A stretch of 64,000 nucleotides of DNA, taken from NCBI GenBank assembly GCA_017405765.1, contig JAFQZS010000003.1, forward strand, positions 62,001-126,000. Direction: 5' to 3'. Below the pieces are notes generated by a model that searched no databases, had not been told where the DNA came from, and saw only the letters and a program-made list of their open reading frames with translations. This document shows positions 32,653 to 41,159 of the stretch, piece by piece; the first letter of the stretch is position 1, and each line of letters begins with the position of its first letter. The stretch comes from Clostridia bacterium. GTDB taxonomy: Bacteria > Bacillota > Clostridia > Oscillospirales > RGIG577. A program made the translations under genes and the position numbers.

Positions 32653-32941
32653 GCGGCGTATCTGAAGGATCTTCCCGACTACGGAGGAAAGAAAAACGGC
32701 CACGCGAGAGCGATCTACGGCGGACTTCTGGTGTTTGCATTATATACGGCCCTGCTCGATCAGCCGCCCATTGGTCATTGCCCACCGTATGCGGACTATT
32801 GAGGCAGCGGACAGGATCGTCGTGCTTGCAGACGGCAAGGTCGTGGAAAACGGGAGCCCTGCTGAACTCCTCGCAAAAGAAGACGGCATGTTCAGCCGTA
32901 TGACCCGTCTCCAGGCGGCAAGCGCCGACTGGAGAATATGA
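32653..32941 (+). pseudogene. remnant of an ABC exporter gene
   Basis: The first part (frame at 32653) reads KDLPDYGGKKNGHARAIYGG followed by a membrane-helix start (LLVFALYTALL), like the opening of an exporter. A frame change follows, then the extreme C-terminus of an ABC ATPase: VIAHRMRTIEAADRIVVLAD, with the H-loop histidine, then GSPAELLAKEDGMFSRM. Everything between, including Walker A and the signature motif, is missing. It is therefore a deletion remnant and not a functional transporter. Confidence 0.7.
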
Positions 32942-32955
32942 GGATATAATAATAC

Positions 32956-33000
32956 AACGGTTCCAAAAAGCACGTGTGCCTTTTGGAACCGTTATATTTT
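32956..33000 (+). terminator. intrinsic terminator after the ABC remnant
   Basis: AACGGTTCCAAAA...GCAC and GTGC...TTTTGGAACCGTT form a long stem, followed by ATATTTT. Confidence 0.75.
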
Positions 33001-33087
33001 GCCTTTGCAACATCCATTAATCCTTATTTCAGATTACTTTCGTATCGGGCAGTAGCAAACGCGGCGGGGGTAGTCTTATCTTTTCGC

Positions 33088-34272
33088 TTACTTCTTCTTT
33101 GCAAGGTAATCGCAGACTATCTTGTCGCCGACCTTCATGCATCTGTAAAGGTCGTCGGCCTGTAGAAGCGAATCGGATATGGCGTAGGTGACTGAGTTTA
33201 CGGCGATCTGGGCGGGTTCCTTGAATTCCTCGGCCGTGACGTTTTCAAGTCCCATCTCCTCCAAAGTTACGGGCAGGCCGATGCTCTTTGCAAAATCGAC
33301 GTACTTATATATCTCCTCGAGAGAAGCGTCCATATAAACGAGCAGCGGAACGCAGGCGTATCCGATGACGTAGCCGTGCATGAGCTTTCTTACGGACGGG
33401 AAGCACAAAAGAGCGTTGTCAAGGATGTGCGCGAAGTCGGTGTTCTGTATGCCCCACTGAGGGCCGTTTATGTGAACTATCTGAGCTATGACCGACTCAA
33501 ATGAGAAGTTGAGTTCGTGCGCCTCGGCGGCCTTAACGGCAGCGTAGCCGTGCTCGTAGAATATCTGCTTCGTTATCTCGTTCGACCAGTAGGACACGTC
33601 GAGCACCTTATGTCTGCGCGCGTGCTCCATCGTTGCCACGTCGGTCTCGAGCGCGCTGCCGATGCAGTCGCCTATGCCCGCAACGAGCATATGAGGCGGA
33701 GCCTGTATAAGAAGCGATGTGTCGGCTAAAAGCAGGTTGGGGTGATAATCCATTATGCCGGCCTCGACTATCTGGGAGCCTTCGTCGTTGTAAACGACGT
33801 TCAGCGTGGTAGCCGCCGCATTCGACGCCGCCACGGTGGGACAGAGCGCCACCTTGCTGCCGGTGATATGATGCGCGCCGCGCGCAAGGTCAAGCGCCTT
33901 GCCGCCGCCTATGCCGATTATTACTTCGGCCTTCATTTCTTTTGCGCGTTCGGCGACCTTGGCTATGTTGGCGCGCGTTACCTGCCAGCCCTCGCAGTCG
34001 ATGAACTCGTAATACGGCTTTTTGCCCTGAGCGTCGTACTTCTGCGCCTGTGCCAAAGCGCGCTTGTACTTCATGTTCGCCTTTTGACAGTTGTCCGCCA
34101 TCGGATTGTCGAAGCTCTGCTTCACCATCGAAACGGCCTGCTCTGTTATAGGGCCGCAAGCCGTAACGACTAAGAAGCGCTCGCCCAGATGATGCGTGAG
34201 CCTGCGTATCTCATAAAGCGCGCCGGGCCCCAGTACGAACATAGGATTAGTTTTAAATTCCGTAAAAACCAT
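33088..34272 (-). CDS. iron-containing alcohol/glycerol dehydrogenase family protein
   Basis: This is a 394-residue metal-dependent polyol dehydrogenase related to glycerol dehydrogenase, expected to oxidise an alcohol with NAD in the cytosol. NAD binding is shown by GIGGGKALDLARG near residue 120. Metal ligand candidates are the Asp in GIGDCIGSALETD and the histidines in FAHILDNA and LMHGYVIGY. An insertion of roughly 30 residues rich in Lys and Gln (around 55-90) is unusual for GldA. It faces away from the three zinc alcohol dehydrogenases across a 378-bp AT-rich gap. Polyol metabolism is a reasonable shared theme, but the substrate is unknown. Confidence 0.85.
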   Translation of the reverse strand: MVFTEFKTNPMFVLGPGALYEIRRLTHHLGERFLVVTACGPITEQAVSMVKQSFDNPMADNCQKANMKYKRALAQAQKYDAQGKKPYYEFIDCEGWQVTRANIAKVAERAKEMKAEVIIGIGGGKALDLARGAHHITGSKVALCPTVAASNAAATTLNVVYNDEGSQIVEAGIMDYHPNLLLADTSLLIQAPPHMLVAGIGDCIGSALETDVATMEHARRHKVLDVSYWSNEITKQIFYEHGYAAVKAAEAHELNFSFESVIAQIVHINGPQWGIQNTDFAHILDNALLCFPSVRKLMHGYVIGYACVPLLVYMDASLEEIYKYVDFAKSIGLPVTLEEMGLENVTAEEFKEPAQIAVNSVTYAISDSLLQADDLYRCMKVGDKIVCDYLAKKK

Positions 34273-34335
34273 TTTTCTGCCTCCCTTTTATATTAAAAAT
34301 TATATTGCGCTTAAATTATTTACATTATTTATTTA

Positions 34336-34363
34336 ATTCTATCATATGTATGCAGAAAAACAA
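34336..34363 (-). promoter_or_regulatory. promoter of the iron-ADH-family gene
   Basis: Minus-strand TTGTTT (34358-34363), a 16-base spacer and TAGAAT (34336-34341). The rest of the gap 34273-34650 is AT-rich. I see no further confident site there, although the rightward dehydrogenase promoter must lie in it. Confidence 0.55.
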
Positions 34364-34650
34364 CGAAAAATGCCGATAAAAAAGGAGCGCAGGCAAAAGA
34401 ACGGTAGGAAAAAACCGTGACAAATACACCTTAAATCATTAAAATTGTTTAAGAATTATAAAAAATGAACAAAAAAACGTTTTATATTAGGCTTTATAAC
34501 TAAAAAAATAATATAAAAGTACTACTTACTTTAATTCTTTAAGCTGATTGGATTTTAAATGAAGGTATGAGATACTTATTTTAGTAAAATGAAACGGCTA
34601 CGCGCTCGTTTTTTTAACTATAAAATAATTTTTTTGGGAGGAATATAATA

Positions 34651-35721
34651 ATGAAAGCAATTTATCAGGCAGAGACTTGTAAGCTCGGTATGAACGAGAA
34701 TTTCCCGGATCCCGTAAAGGACGGAAAGAGACCGATAATGAAGGTAGAATACTGCGGCATCTGCGGCTCCGACGTACACAGCTGGGAGAAAGAGGGCGAC
34801 CAGCTCATCAAGGGCCTCGTGCTCGGTCACGAGTTTGCGGGCAAGATAGTAGACCCCGGTGACAGAGCAGACCTTAAGGTAGGCGACAGAGTTACCTGCG
34901 TTCCGATCACTCCGTGCGGCGAATGCGAATGGTGCAAGTCCGGCAGAACGTTCATGTGCGGCCACAATCTGTATTCTCCCGGCATATTCTTCCCGGATAA
35001 GCCCGGCGCGCTTGCTGAATACTTCCAGCCGTTAAAGAGCGAATACATAAAGAAGGTTCCCGACAACGTACCGCTCGACGTAGCAGCTATGGTAGAGCCG
35101 GCCGGCATAGGACTCAGAGGCTGCCAGGCTATCGACGTAGGCCCCGGCGACAAGGTGCTCGTAGCCGGCGGCGGCATCATCGGCTCGATGTGCGCAAACT
35201 GGGCAAAGGCCCTCGGCGCAGACTACGTAGCAATGACCGAGCTCAACCCCGCACGCGCAAAGATGGCGCTTGAGATGGGGGTTGTTGACGACGTTTTCGA
35301 TCCCACCGAGGAAGGCGTTGAGGAGAAGATAAATCCGAAGATAGACGGCGGATACAGAGCAGGCGGCGGCTTTACGAAGTTCATCGACTGCACCGGCGTT
35401 GCCGCTGCAATAAACTTCGGCATGAACTTAACGAAGAAGGCCGGCAAGGTGTCGCTCGTAGGCGTAAACTGGAAGCCCGTTCCGCTCATGACGATAGTTG
35501 CGCTTCTGCATCAGCTCACGCTCGTAGGCATCATGTCCTCTCCGACAGACAACTTCGACATAATCTTAAAGGCCGTATCCGAGGGCAAGTTCAATCTGGC
35601 TCAGTACAAGACGAAGGAGATAAACTTCGATCTGGGCGAGATACAGGCCGCTTACGAGGAGCTCCACGATCCGAAGAACGAGCAGCTCAAGATCATGGTA
35701 AAAGTAGGCGAAGGCGAATAA
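34651..35721 (+). CDS. zinc-dependent medium-chain alcohol dehydrogenase, copy 1
   Basis: This is a 356-residue MDR-family dehydrogenase of the sorbitol/threonine/butanediol dehydrogenase type. Catalytic zinc ligands are the Cys in YCGICGSD and the His-Glu in GHEFAGKI. Structural zinc cysteines are in CGECEWCKSGRTFMCGH. The NAD site is VLVAGGGIIGSM near residue 170. It is the first of three tandem paralogues, nearly identical in sequence to the second, and has a strong GGGAGG site. The sugar alcohol or diol it acts on cannot be inferred. Confidence 0.9.
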   Translation: MKAIYQAETCKLGMNENFPDPVKDGKRPIMKVEYCGICGSDVHSWEKEGDQLIKGLVLGHEFAGKIVDPGDRADLKVGDRVTCVPITPCGECEWCKSGRTFMCGHNLYSPGIFFPDKPGALAEYFQPLKSEYIKKVPDNVPLDVAAMVEPAGIGLRGCQAIDVGPGDKVLVAGGGIIGSMCANWAKALGADYVAMTELNPARAKMALEMGVVDDVFDPTEEGVEEKINPKIDGGYRAGGGFTKFIDCTGVAAAINFGMNLTKKAGKVSLVGVNWKPVPLMTIVALLHQLTLVGIMSSPTDNFDIILKAVSEGKFNLAQYKTKEINFDLGEIQAAYEELHDPKNEQLKIMVKVGEGE

Positions 35722-35773
35722 TATACGCGGATCATGCGAATAAACGCGCCGAGATCATAGGTTACGATAAGAC

Positions 35774-35810
35774 AAAGAGCGGCGCAAGGCCGCTCTTTGC
35801 TTTATTTTAA
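35774..35810 (+). terminator. terminator between dehydrogenase copies 1 and 2
   Basis: AAAGAGCGGC and GCCGCTCTTT pair around five bases, followed by GCTTTATTTT. Copy 2 may therefore have its own promoter or depend on read-through. Confidence 0.75.
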
Positions 35811-35848
35811 AATTCAAAACATTTAATCATAGATAAGGAGGAATGTTT

Positions 35849-36910
35849 ATGAAAGCGATTTTTCAGGCGGATAAATACAAGCTCGGTATGAACGAGAATT
35901 TCCCGGATCCCGTAAAGGACGGAAAGAGACCGATAATGAAGGTTGAATACTGCGGCATCTGCGGCTCGGACATCCACAGCTGGGAAAAGTGCGACCCCGT
36001 AGGCCTCGTTTTGGGCCATGAGTTCTCCGGCAAAATAGTTGACCCCGGCGACAGAGCGGACCTTAAGGTGGGCGACAAAGTTACCTGTGTTCCGATAACT
36101 CCGTGCGGCGAGTGCGAATGGTGCAAATCGGGCAGATCGTTCATGTGCGGCCACAACCTATACGCTCCGGGCACGTTTTTCGTTGACAAGCCCGGCGCAA
36201 TGGCGGAGTATTTCCAGCCGTTAAAGAGCGAATACATAAAGAAGGTACCCGACAACGTACCGCTTTACGTTGCGGCTATGGTAGAGCCGTCCGGCATAGG
36301 ACTGAGAGCCTGCCAGGCAATAGACGTGGGAAAAGGCGACAAGGTGCTCGTTGCTGGCGGCGGCATCATCGGCTCGATGGCCGCGAACTGGGCGAAGACT
36401 CTCGGCGCGGATTACGTTGCAATGACCGAGCTAAACCCCGCGCGCGCGAAGAAAGCTCTTGAGATGGGCGTGGTAGACGACGTTTTCGATCCCACCGAGG
36501 AAGGCGTTGAGGAGAAGATAAATCCGAAGATAGACGGTGGATACAGAGCGGGCGGCGGCTTTACTAAGTTCATCGACTGCACCGGCGCGGCTGCCGCTAT
36601 AAACTTCGGCATGAACCTTACGAAGAAGGCCGGCAAGGTATCGCTCGTAGGCGTAAACTGGAAGCCCGTTCCGCTCATGACGATAGTTGCGCTTCTTCAT
36701 CAGCTCACTTTGGTAGGCATTATGGGCTCTCCGACCGATAACTTCGACTACATCTTAAAGGCCGTATCCGAGGGCAGGTTTGACCTTGCGCGCTACAGAA
36801 CGAAGCAGATAAACTTCGACTTAGGAGAGATACAGGCGGCTTACGAGGAGCTCCATGACCCGAAGAACGATCAGTTAAAGATAATGGTCAAAGTAGGCGA
36901 CGGCGAATAA
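35849..36910 (+). CDS. zinc-dependent medium-chain alcohol dehydrogenase, copy 2
   Basis: This 353-residue paralogue of the preceding gene keeps all zinc ligands (YCGICGSD, GHEFSGKI, the CGECEWCKSGRSFMCGH cluster) and the GGGIIGSM nucleotide site. Much of the protein is identical to copy 1, with differences concentrated around residue 45 (a shorter loop, WEKCDPVGLV) and residues 100-115. The ATG at 35849 is six bases after AAGGAGGA; an ATG two codons earlier is too close to it. The shorter substrate-side loop may change specificity. Confidence 0.9.
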   Translation: MKAIFQADKYKLGMNENFPDPVKDGKRPIMKVEYCGICGSDIHSWEKCDPVGLVLGHEFSGKIVDPGDRADLKVGDKVTCVPITPCGECEWCKSGRSFMCGHNLYAPGTFFVDKPGAMAEYFQPLKSEYIKKVPDNVPLYVAAMVEPSGIGLRACQAIDVGKGDKVLVAGGGIIGSMAANWAKTLGADYVAMTELNPARAKKALEMGVVDDVFDPTEEGVEEKINPKIDGGYRAGGGFTKFIDCTGAAAAINFGMNLTKKAGKVSLVGVNWKPVPLMTIVALLHQLTLVGIMGSPTDNFDYILKAVSEGRFDLARYRTKQINFDLGEIQAAYEELHDPKNDQLKIMVKVGDGE

Positions 36911-36973
36911 TACAAAGATCCGTAAGGCGTATGAACAAAAAGAAAAACGAACGTTTAAGAGAGGAGAAACGAC

Positions 36974-38044
36974 GTGAAAGCGATAGTTCAGGAAGGTAAT
37001 TTAAAGCTTTATGAGGATAAAATCTTCCCTGATCCCGTAAAGGATGGAAAGAGACCGATAGTAAAAGTTGAATACTGCGGCATCTGCGGCTCCGATGTTC
37101 ACAGCTGGGAGATAGCTGACAGAACGAAGGGCCTCGTTATGGGCCACGAGTATTCCGGCATCGTGGTAGATCCCGGCGACAGCACGACGCTCAAAGTCGG
37201 CGACAGAGTCACCTGCTCGCCCATAACGCCCTGCGGCGAATGCGAATGGTGCAAAATGGGACGCGACGACCTTTGCCCGCAGGATTACTATTCGCCCGGC
37301 ACGTTCTTTAAAGAGGTGCCCGGCGCTATGGCCGATTATATGCAGCTCGGCAAGTCGGCGTATGTAAAGAAGCTGCCCGACAATATGACGCTTAGGGCTG
37401 CGGCTTTGATCGAACCCGCAAATATCGGCTTAAGAGCGTGCCAGTCCGTAAACGTTGAAAAAGGCGACAAGGTTTTGATTGCCGGCGGCGGTATAATAGG
37501 CGTTATGTCGGCTCAGTTTGCGAAGTACTTCGGCGCTTCCTACGTTGCCATGACCGAAGTTAATCACGCGCGCGCCAAAAGAGCGCTCGATCTGGGCGTC
37601 GTAGACGACGTTTTCGATCCCACCGAGGAAGGCGTTGCAGACAAGATAAACGAGAAAATAGACGGCGGCTACACAAAGGGCGGCGGATTTACGAAGTTCC
37701 TTGAGTGCTCCGGTTCTGCCGCGGCGCTGAATTTCGGAATCAGTCTCATGAAGAAGGGCAGCAAGATATCGCTTGTCGGCGTTAACTGGAATCCCGTTCC
37801 GATCATGACTGTAGTCGTGCTTTTGCGCCAGATCACGATGGTCGGCATTATGTCGGCTCCGTTTAACGGATTTGACACCGTTATGAAGGCGGCTTCCGAG
37901 GGCAAGATCAAGCTTGAGGAGCTTATTACTAAGGAGATCCCCTTTGAGGTCGACGCTGTTCAGGCGGCGTTTGAGGAGCTTCACGATCCTACGAACGAAC
38001 AGCTTAAGATAATGATCCGCATAGGCGACGGTAAGACGAAATAA
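36974..38044 (+). CDS. zinc-dependent medium-chain alcohol dehydrogenase, copy 3
   Basis: This 356-residue third paralogue is more diverged than the first two but has the same architecture: YCGICGSD, GHEYSGIV, a CGECEWCKMGRDDLC cluster and VLIAGGGIIGVM. The structural-zinc region differs (MGRDDLCPQ against SGRTFMCGH), but four cysteines remain. It starts with GTG at 36974 after GAGGAG. It is followed by an SDR and a cupin gene in the same direction, suggesting a shared oxidation pathway. Confidence 0.9.
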   Translation: MKAIVQEGNLKLYEDKIFPDPVKDGKRPIVKVEYCGICGSDVHSWEIADRTKGLVMGHEYSGIVVDPGDSTTLKVGDRVTCSPITPCGECEWCKMGRDDLCPQDYYSPGTFFKEVPGAMADYMQLGKSAYVKKLPDNMTLRAAALIEPANIGLRACQSVNVEKGDKVLIAGGGIIGVMSAQFAKYFGASYVAMTEVNHARAKRALDLGVVDDVFDPTEEGVADKINEKIDGGYTKGGGFTKFLECSGSAAALNFGISLMKKGSKISLVGVNWNPVPIMTVVVLLRQITMVGIMSAPFNGFDTVMKAASEGKIKLEELITKEIPFEVDAVQAAFEELHDPTNEQLKIMIRIGDGKTK

Positions 38045-38056
38045 ATGACAGTAATA

Positions 38057-38085
38057 AAAGGCCGCCTTTTTAAGAAGGCCTTTGA
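38057..38085 (+). terminator. weak terminator or attenuator ahead of the SDR gene
   Basis: AAAGGCC and GGCCTTT pair across an AT-rich loop. There is no strong T-run, so partial read-through is likely. Confidence 0.4.
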
Positions 38086-38114
38086 AACTTAAACAAACAA
38101 GGGAGGCAATTAAA

Positions 38115-38927
38115 ATGGGAAAATATGCAAGCTTAAAAGATAAAGTAGTATTCGTAACGGGCGGCGCAGGCGGCCTTGGCAGCGAGATATGCAAGGCGTT
38201 CGGCGAGAACGGCGCCAAGGTTGCCGTTGCAAGCCAGAACGAAGAGCGCGGCGCAAAGTCGGTCGAGGCCGTTAAGGCTGCGGGCGGCGATGCATTCTTC
38301 GTAAAGGTAGACGTAACGAATGCGGAGTCTGTAAACGCGGCTGTAGCTGCGACCGTTGAAAAGTGGGGCACCATCGACGTGCTCGTAAACAATGCGGGCG
38401 GCGGCGGCGGTCTCGCATACCCCAACTTCCACGCCGTAACGGAAGCGGCTTTCGACGCAACGTATCAGCTCAATACGAAGAGCACGTTCCTCTGCATCAA
38501 AGCCGTTCACGACATAATGATAAACAAGGGCTACGGCCGCATAGTAAACATTTCGTCCATGGCCGGCCGCACGCCTCAGCCCGAGCTTCCGGCATACTCT
38601 GCACAGAAGGCGGCAGTTATCAGCCTTACCAAGACTTACGCGATAGATTTCGCGCCCCACGGCGTGACCGTAAACGCAGTTTGCCCCGGTATCGTTTACA
38701 CGGTAATGTGGAAGACGCTCGTAAACGTATTCAGAAAGCTGTTCCCCGATATCTACGGAGACAAGACCGACGATGAGATATTCGATGCGGAGATAAAGAA
38801 GCGCATTCCGATGCAGCGTCCGCAGACCGAGCGCGACATTGCGAACGCCGTTATATTCCTTGCATCTGACGACGCGCAGAACATAACAGCTCAGACGCTC
38901 TCCGTTGACGGCGGCGCAAGCATGTAA
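38115..38927 (+). CDS. SDR-family oxidoreductase
   Basis: This is a 270-residue short-chain dehydrogenase. The NAD(P) motif is TGGAGGLGSEI near residue 16. NNAGGGGG is near residue 95, the catalytic Ser lies in NISSMAG and Tyr-Lys in YSAQKAA near residues 160-164. The C-terminus (AQTLSVDGGASM) is typical. The start is the ATG at 38115 after GGGAGG. It follows the three alcohol dehydrogenases and may act on the ketone or sugar they produce. Beyond the SDR fold, the substrate is unknown. Confidence 0.9.
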   Translation: MGKYASLKDKVVFVTGGAGGLGSEICKAFGENGAKVAVASQNEERGAKSVEAVKAAGGDAFFVKVDVTNAESVNAAVAATVEKWGTIDVLVNNAGGGGGLAYPNFHAVTEAAFDATYQLNTKSTFLCIKAVHDIMINKGYGRIVNISSMAGRTPQPELPAYSAQKAAVISLTKTYAIDFAPHGVTVNAVCPGIVYTVMWKTLVNVFRKLFPDIYGDKTDDEIFDAEIKKRIPMQRPQTERDIANAVIFLASDDAQNITAQTLSVDGGASM

Positions 38928-38956
38928 CGCGGCGTACGGGAAAGGGGATATAAAAT

Positions 38957-39325
38957 ATGATAAGGCGGTATAAGGACAGTCCTTTCGGGATGAATATTTA
39001 TCCATATCCGTCTGAGGACAAGGCGGGAATACAGCACGTATTGGCCACTGCGGCCGACACGGGCGGCGCGGTAAGACAGTTTGCGCGCACTGTGCTCCTT
39101 CCCGGATTTGATATCCCGCTCCATCTCCATGAGATCGATATGGAAATAGCGGTGCTTTTGTCCGGATACATTATATATAACGACAATGGCGAGGAATCGC
39201 TCGTCGGCCCGGGCGACGTTATGATAGTGCGTGCCGGAGAAAGACACGCCATGAGAAATCCGTTCAAAGAGCCGGCGGTATCCCTGGATATAAATCTTGC
39301 CGATCCGCCGAAGGAAATAAAATAA
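38957..39325 (+). CDS. cupin-domain protein
   Basis: This is a 122-residue single-domain cupin. The metal motif begins LPGFDIPLHLHEIDMEIAVL (two His and a Glu). The second half GPGDVMIVRAGERHAMRNP carries the last His. Small cupins act as isomerases, sugar-binding domains or dioxygenase-like enzymes. It is the last gene of the dehydrogenase run, 29 bp after the SDR, and is closed by a perfect palindromic hairpin. A sugar or keto-acid isomerase role would suit the neighbourhood but is not shown. Confidence 0.82.
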   Translation: MIRRYKDSPFGMNIYPYPSEDKAGIQHVLATAADTGGAVRQFARTVLLPGFDIPLHLHEIDMEIAVLLSGYIIYNDNGEESLVGPGDVMIVRAGERHAMRNPFKEPAVSLDINLADPPKEIK

Positions 39326-39332
39326 CGACTAT

Positions 39333-39358
39333 GAAGCCGAGGCAGCTGCCTCGGCTTC
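39333..39358. terminator. perfect 26-bp palindrome after the cupin gene
   Basis: The stem GAAGCCGAGGCAG and its reverse complement meet at AGCT with no loop bases. A T-run is weak, but the position fits transcription termination. Confidence 0.55.
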
Positions 39359-39419
39359 GTTCTGCATGGCGCGAAAGCGTCAGCGGCGCACAAAAAGAGC
39401 GGCAGATGAGGTGATCCCC

Positions 39420-39437
39420 AAAAAGTCAGACTTTTTT
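39420..39437 (+). terminator. second terminator-like hairpin before the esterase genes
   Basis: AAAAAGTC and GACTTTTTT flank one base. Confidence 0.5.
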
Positions 39438-39477
39438 AAGCGTAGCGGTATAATAGCTGTTGCGCTGTTTTTTTATA

Positions 39478-39507
39478 TTGCCCCGGCGCGGCGAAATGTG
39501 GTATACT
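39478..39507 (+). promoter_or_regulatory. promoter of the esterase operon
   Basis: TTGCCC, an 18-base spacer and TATACT (39502-39507), 31 bp ahead of the start codon. Confidence 0.5.
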
Positions 39508-39537
39508 CTATATAAATACAAAAAGGTCGGTGAGTAT

Positions 39538-40338
39538 ATGGCAGTATTGGAAGTATCGTATTTTTCAAAAACGCTCGATATGCAGTCGTCGATGGGCGTC
39601 ATATTGCCGCAGAGAGACAACGATTACGGAGTGCCTGTAAAGAAGGGCGTTAAAGCGCCGTATCCCGTCTTATATTTTCTTCACGGGCGCGGCGGCGACC
39701 ACAGCGTTATGCGCCGCTTTCAGAAGCTTGAGCTTTACGCCCAAACGTACGGCGTAGTGATAGTAATGCCCGACGCGCATCAGAGCTTTTATGCCGATCA
39801 GCTCCACGGTTCGCCGTATATCACGTTCCTTTCACAGGAGCTGCCGGGGATAGTGTCGGAGTTTTTCCACGTATCTACGGCGCGAGAGGACACTTACGCG
39901 GCCGGTATCTCGATGGGCGGCTACGGCGCGCTCAAGCTCGCCCTTACTTATCCCGAAAAATACGCCGCGTGCGTCAATATGTCGGGTTCGCCAGATATAT
40001 CGTATTCGATGACGAAGAATCCCTTTTCGCGCGAATCGACGGCGCGGATTTTGGACGCCTCGTTCGGAGGGGCAGAAAACCTCATGGGCTCAAAGGACGA
40101 TATATACGAGCTTTCACGCCGCCTCGTCGGATCGGGGAAGAGAGCGCCGCGCATTTTTATCACGGTAGGGCGCGACGACGGCTTTGCCGCCATAAACCGC
40201 CGGTATTATGAAACTTACGGAAAGGCGCTCGGTATCGAGTACAGCGAACGCGACGGCGGCCATACGTGGGGCTTTTGGCAAAGCAATATAGCGGACGTGT
40301 TCAAATGGCTCGATATAAACGGCGATAAAAACAAATAG
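39538..40338 (+). CDS. alpha/beta-hydrolase esterase (EstA/esterase D type)
   Basis: This is a 266-residue cytosolic serine esterase without a signal peptide, related to esterase D, S-formylglutathione hydrolase and carbohydrate esterase family 1. The oxyanion region is YFLHGRGGDHS near residue 44. The nucleophile lies in GISMGGYGALK near residue 123, Asp in VGRDDGFAA and His in GGHTWGFWQ near the end. A paralogue follows 14 bp downstream. Deacylation of small esters or acetylated sugars is plausible. Confidence 0.85.
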   Translation: MAVLEVSYFSKTLDMQSSMGVILPQRDNDYGVPVKKGVKAPYPVLYFLHGRGGDHSVMRRFQKLELYAQTYGVVIVMPDAHQSFYADQLHGSPYITFLSQELPGIVSEFFHVSTAREDTYAAGISMGGYGALKLALTYPEKYAACVNMSGSPDISYSMTKNPFSRESTARILDASFGGAENLMGSKDDIYELSRRLVGSGKRAPRIFITVGRDDGFAAINRRYYETYGKALGIEYSERDGGHTWGFWQSNIADVFKWLDINGDKNK

Positions 40339-40352
40339 GGGGTAAAGCATAT

Positions 40353-41141
40353 ATGGCACTTGCAGAGGTAAGCTTTTTTTCTGAATTTTTGCGTCAGCAG
40401 TATTATATGAACGTAATACTGCCCGAGCAGATAAACGGCTACAGCGCGCTGCCGCCGAAGAAATACGAGCCGCCGTATCCGGTGTTGTATCTTCTTCACG
40501 GCACGTCGCAGAATCATACCGACTGGACGAGGTTCTGCGCGCTCGAACGATACGCGCAGCGCACGGGACTCGTTATCGTGATGCCTGCGACGCAGCGCGG
40601 CTGGTACACAAATCAAAAGATAGGCTATCCGTTCTACGACTTCTTCACGAAGGAGCTGCCCGTAACGGTGAAGCGCTTTTTCAATATATCCGACAAGCGC
40701 GAGGACACGTTCGTCGCGGGCGTGTCTATGGGCGGCTACGGCGCGATAAAGCTGGCGGCAAACTTCCCCGAACGATTCGCGGCGGCGGCAAGCCTTTCCG
40801 GCTCGGTCGATATGATATACGTAATAGAGCACTCAAAGCTTCAGACAGAGAAGGCGAAAATGCACAGAAATCTCACGTTCGGAACGCTTGAGGAGATGCG
40901 CGAAAGCGATATGGACAACGTATATATGCTGGAAAAACGCCTGAAAGAAGGGACTAAGCTTCCTAAATTCTACGTCTGCTGCGGCGAACAGGATTATCTT
41001 CTGCCCGTGAACCGGCACTTCCGCGATATATTCGAGGGCAGGCTCGACATGATATACGTCGAGGGCGAGGGCGCGCACAAGTGGGAATATTGGGACGAGC
41101 ATATACAGAAGATATTAAAGTGGCTGCCCATACAGAGATGA
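40353..41141 (+). CDS. alpha/beta-hydrolase esterase, paralogue
   Basis: This 262-residue enzyme is of the same family as the gene before it and shares its layout: YLLHGTSQNHTDW, the nucleophile in GVSMGGYGAIK, Asp in CCGEQDYLLP and His in GAHKWEYWDEH. The two genes arose by tandem duplication, and the proteins have diverged considerably outside the motifs. It starts after a GGGGG site and is followed within 19 bp by the purine nucleoside phosphorylase gene, so it is probably part of a longer transcript reaching ahcY. Confidence 0.85.
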   Translation: MALAEVSFFSEFLRQQYYMNVILPEQINGYSALPPKKYEPPYPVLYLLHGTSQNHTDWTRFCALERYAQRTGLVIVMPATQRGWYTNQKIGYPFYDFFTKELPVTVKRFFNISDKREDTFVAGVSMGGYGAIKLAANFPERFAAAASLSGSVDMIYVIEHSKLQTEKAKMHRNLTFGTLEEMRESDMDNVYMLEKRLKEGTKLPKFYVCCGEQDYLLPVNRHFRDIFEGRLDMIYVEGEGAHKWEYWDEHIQKILKWLPIQR

Positions 41142-41159
41142 CGAAAAAGGGGAGAAGAT

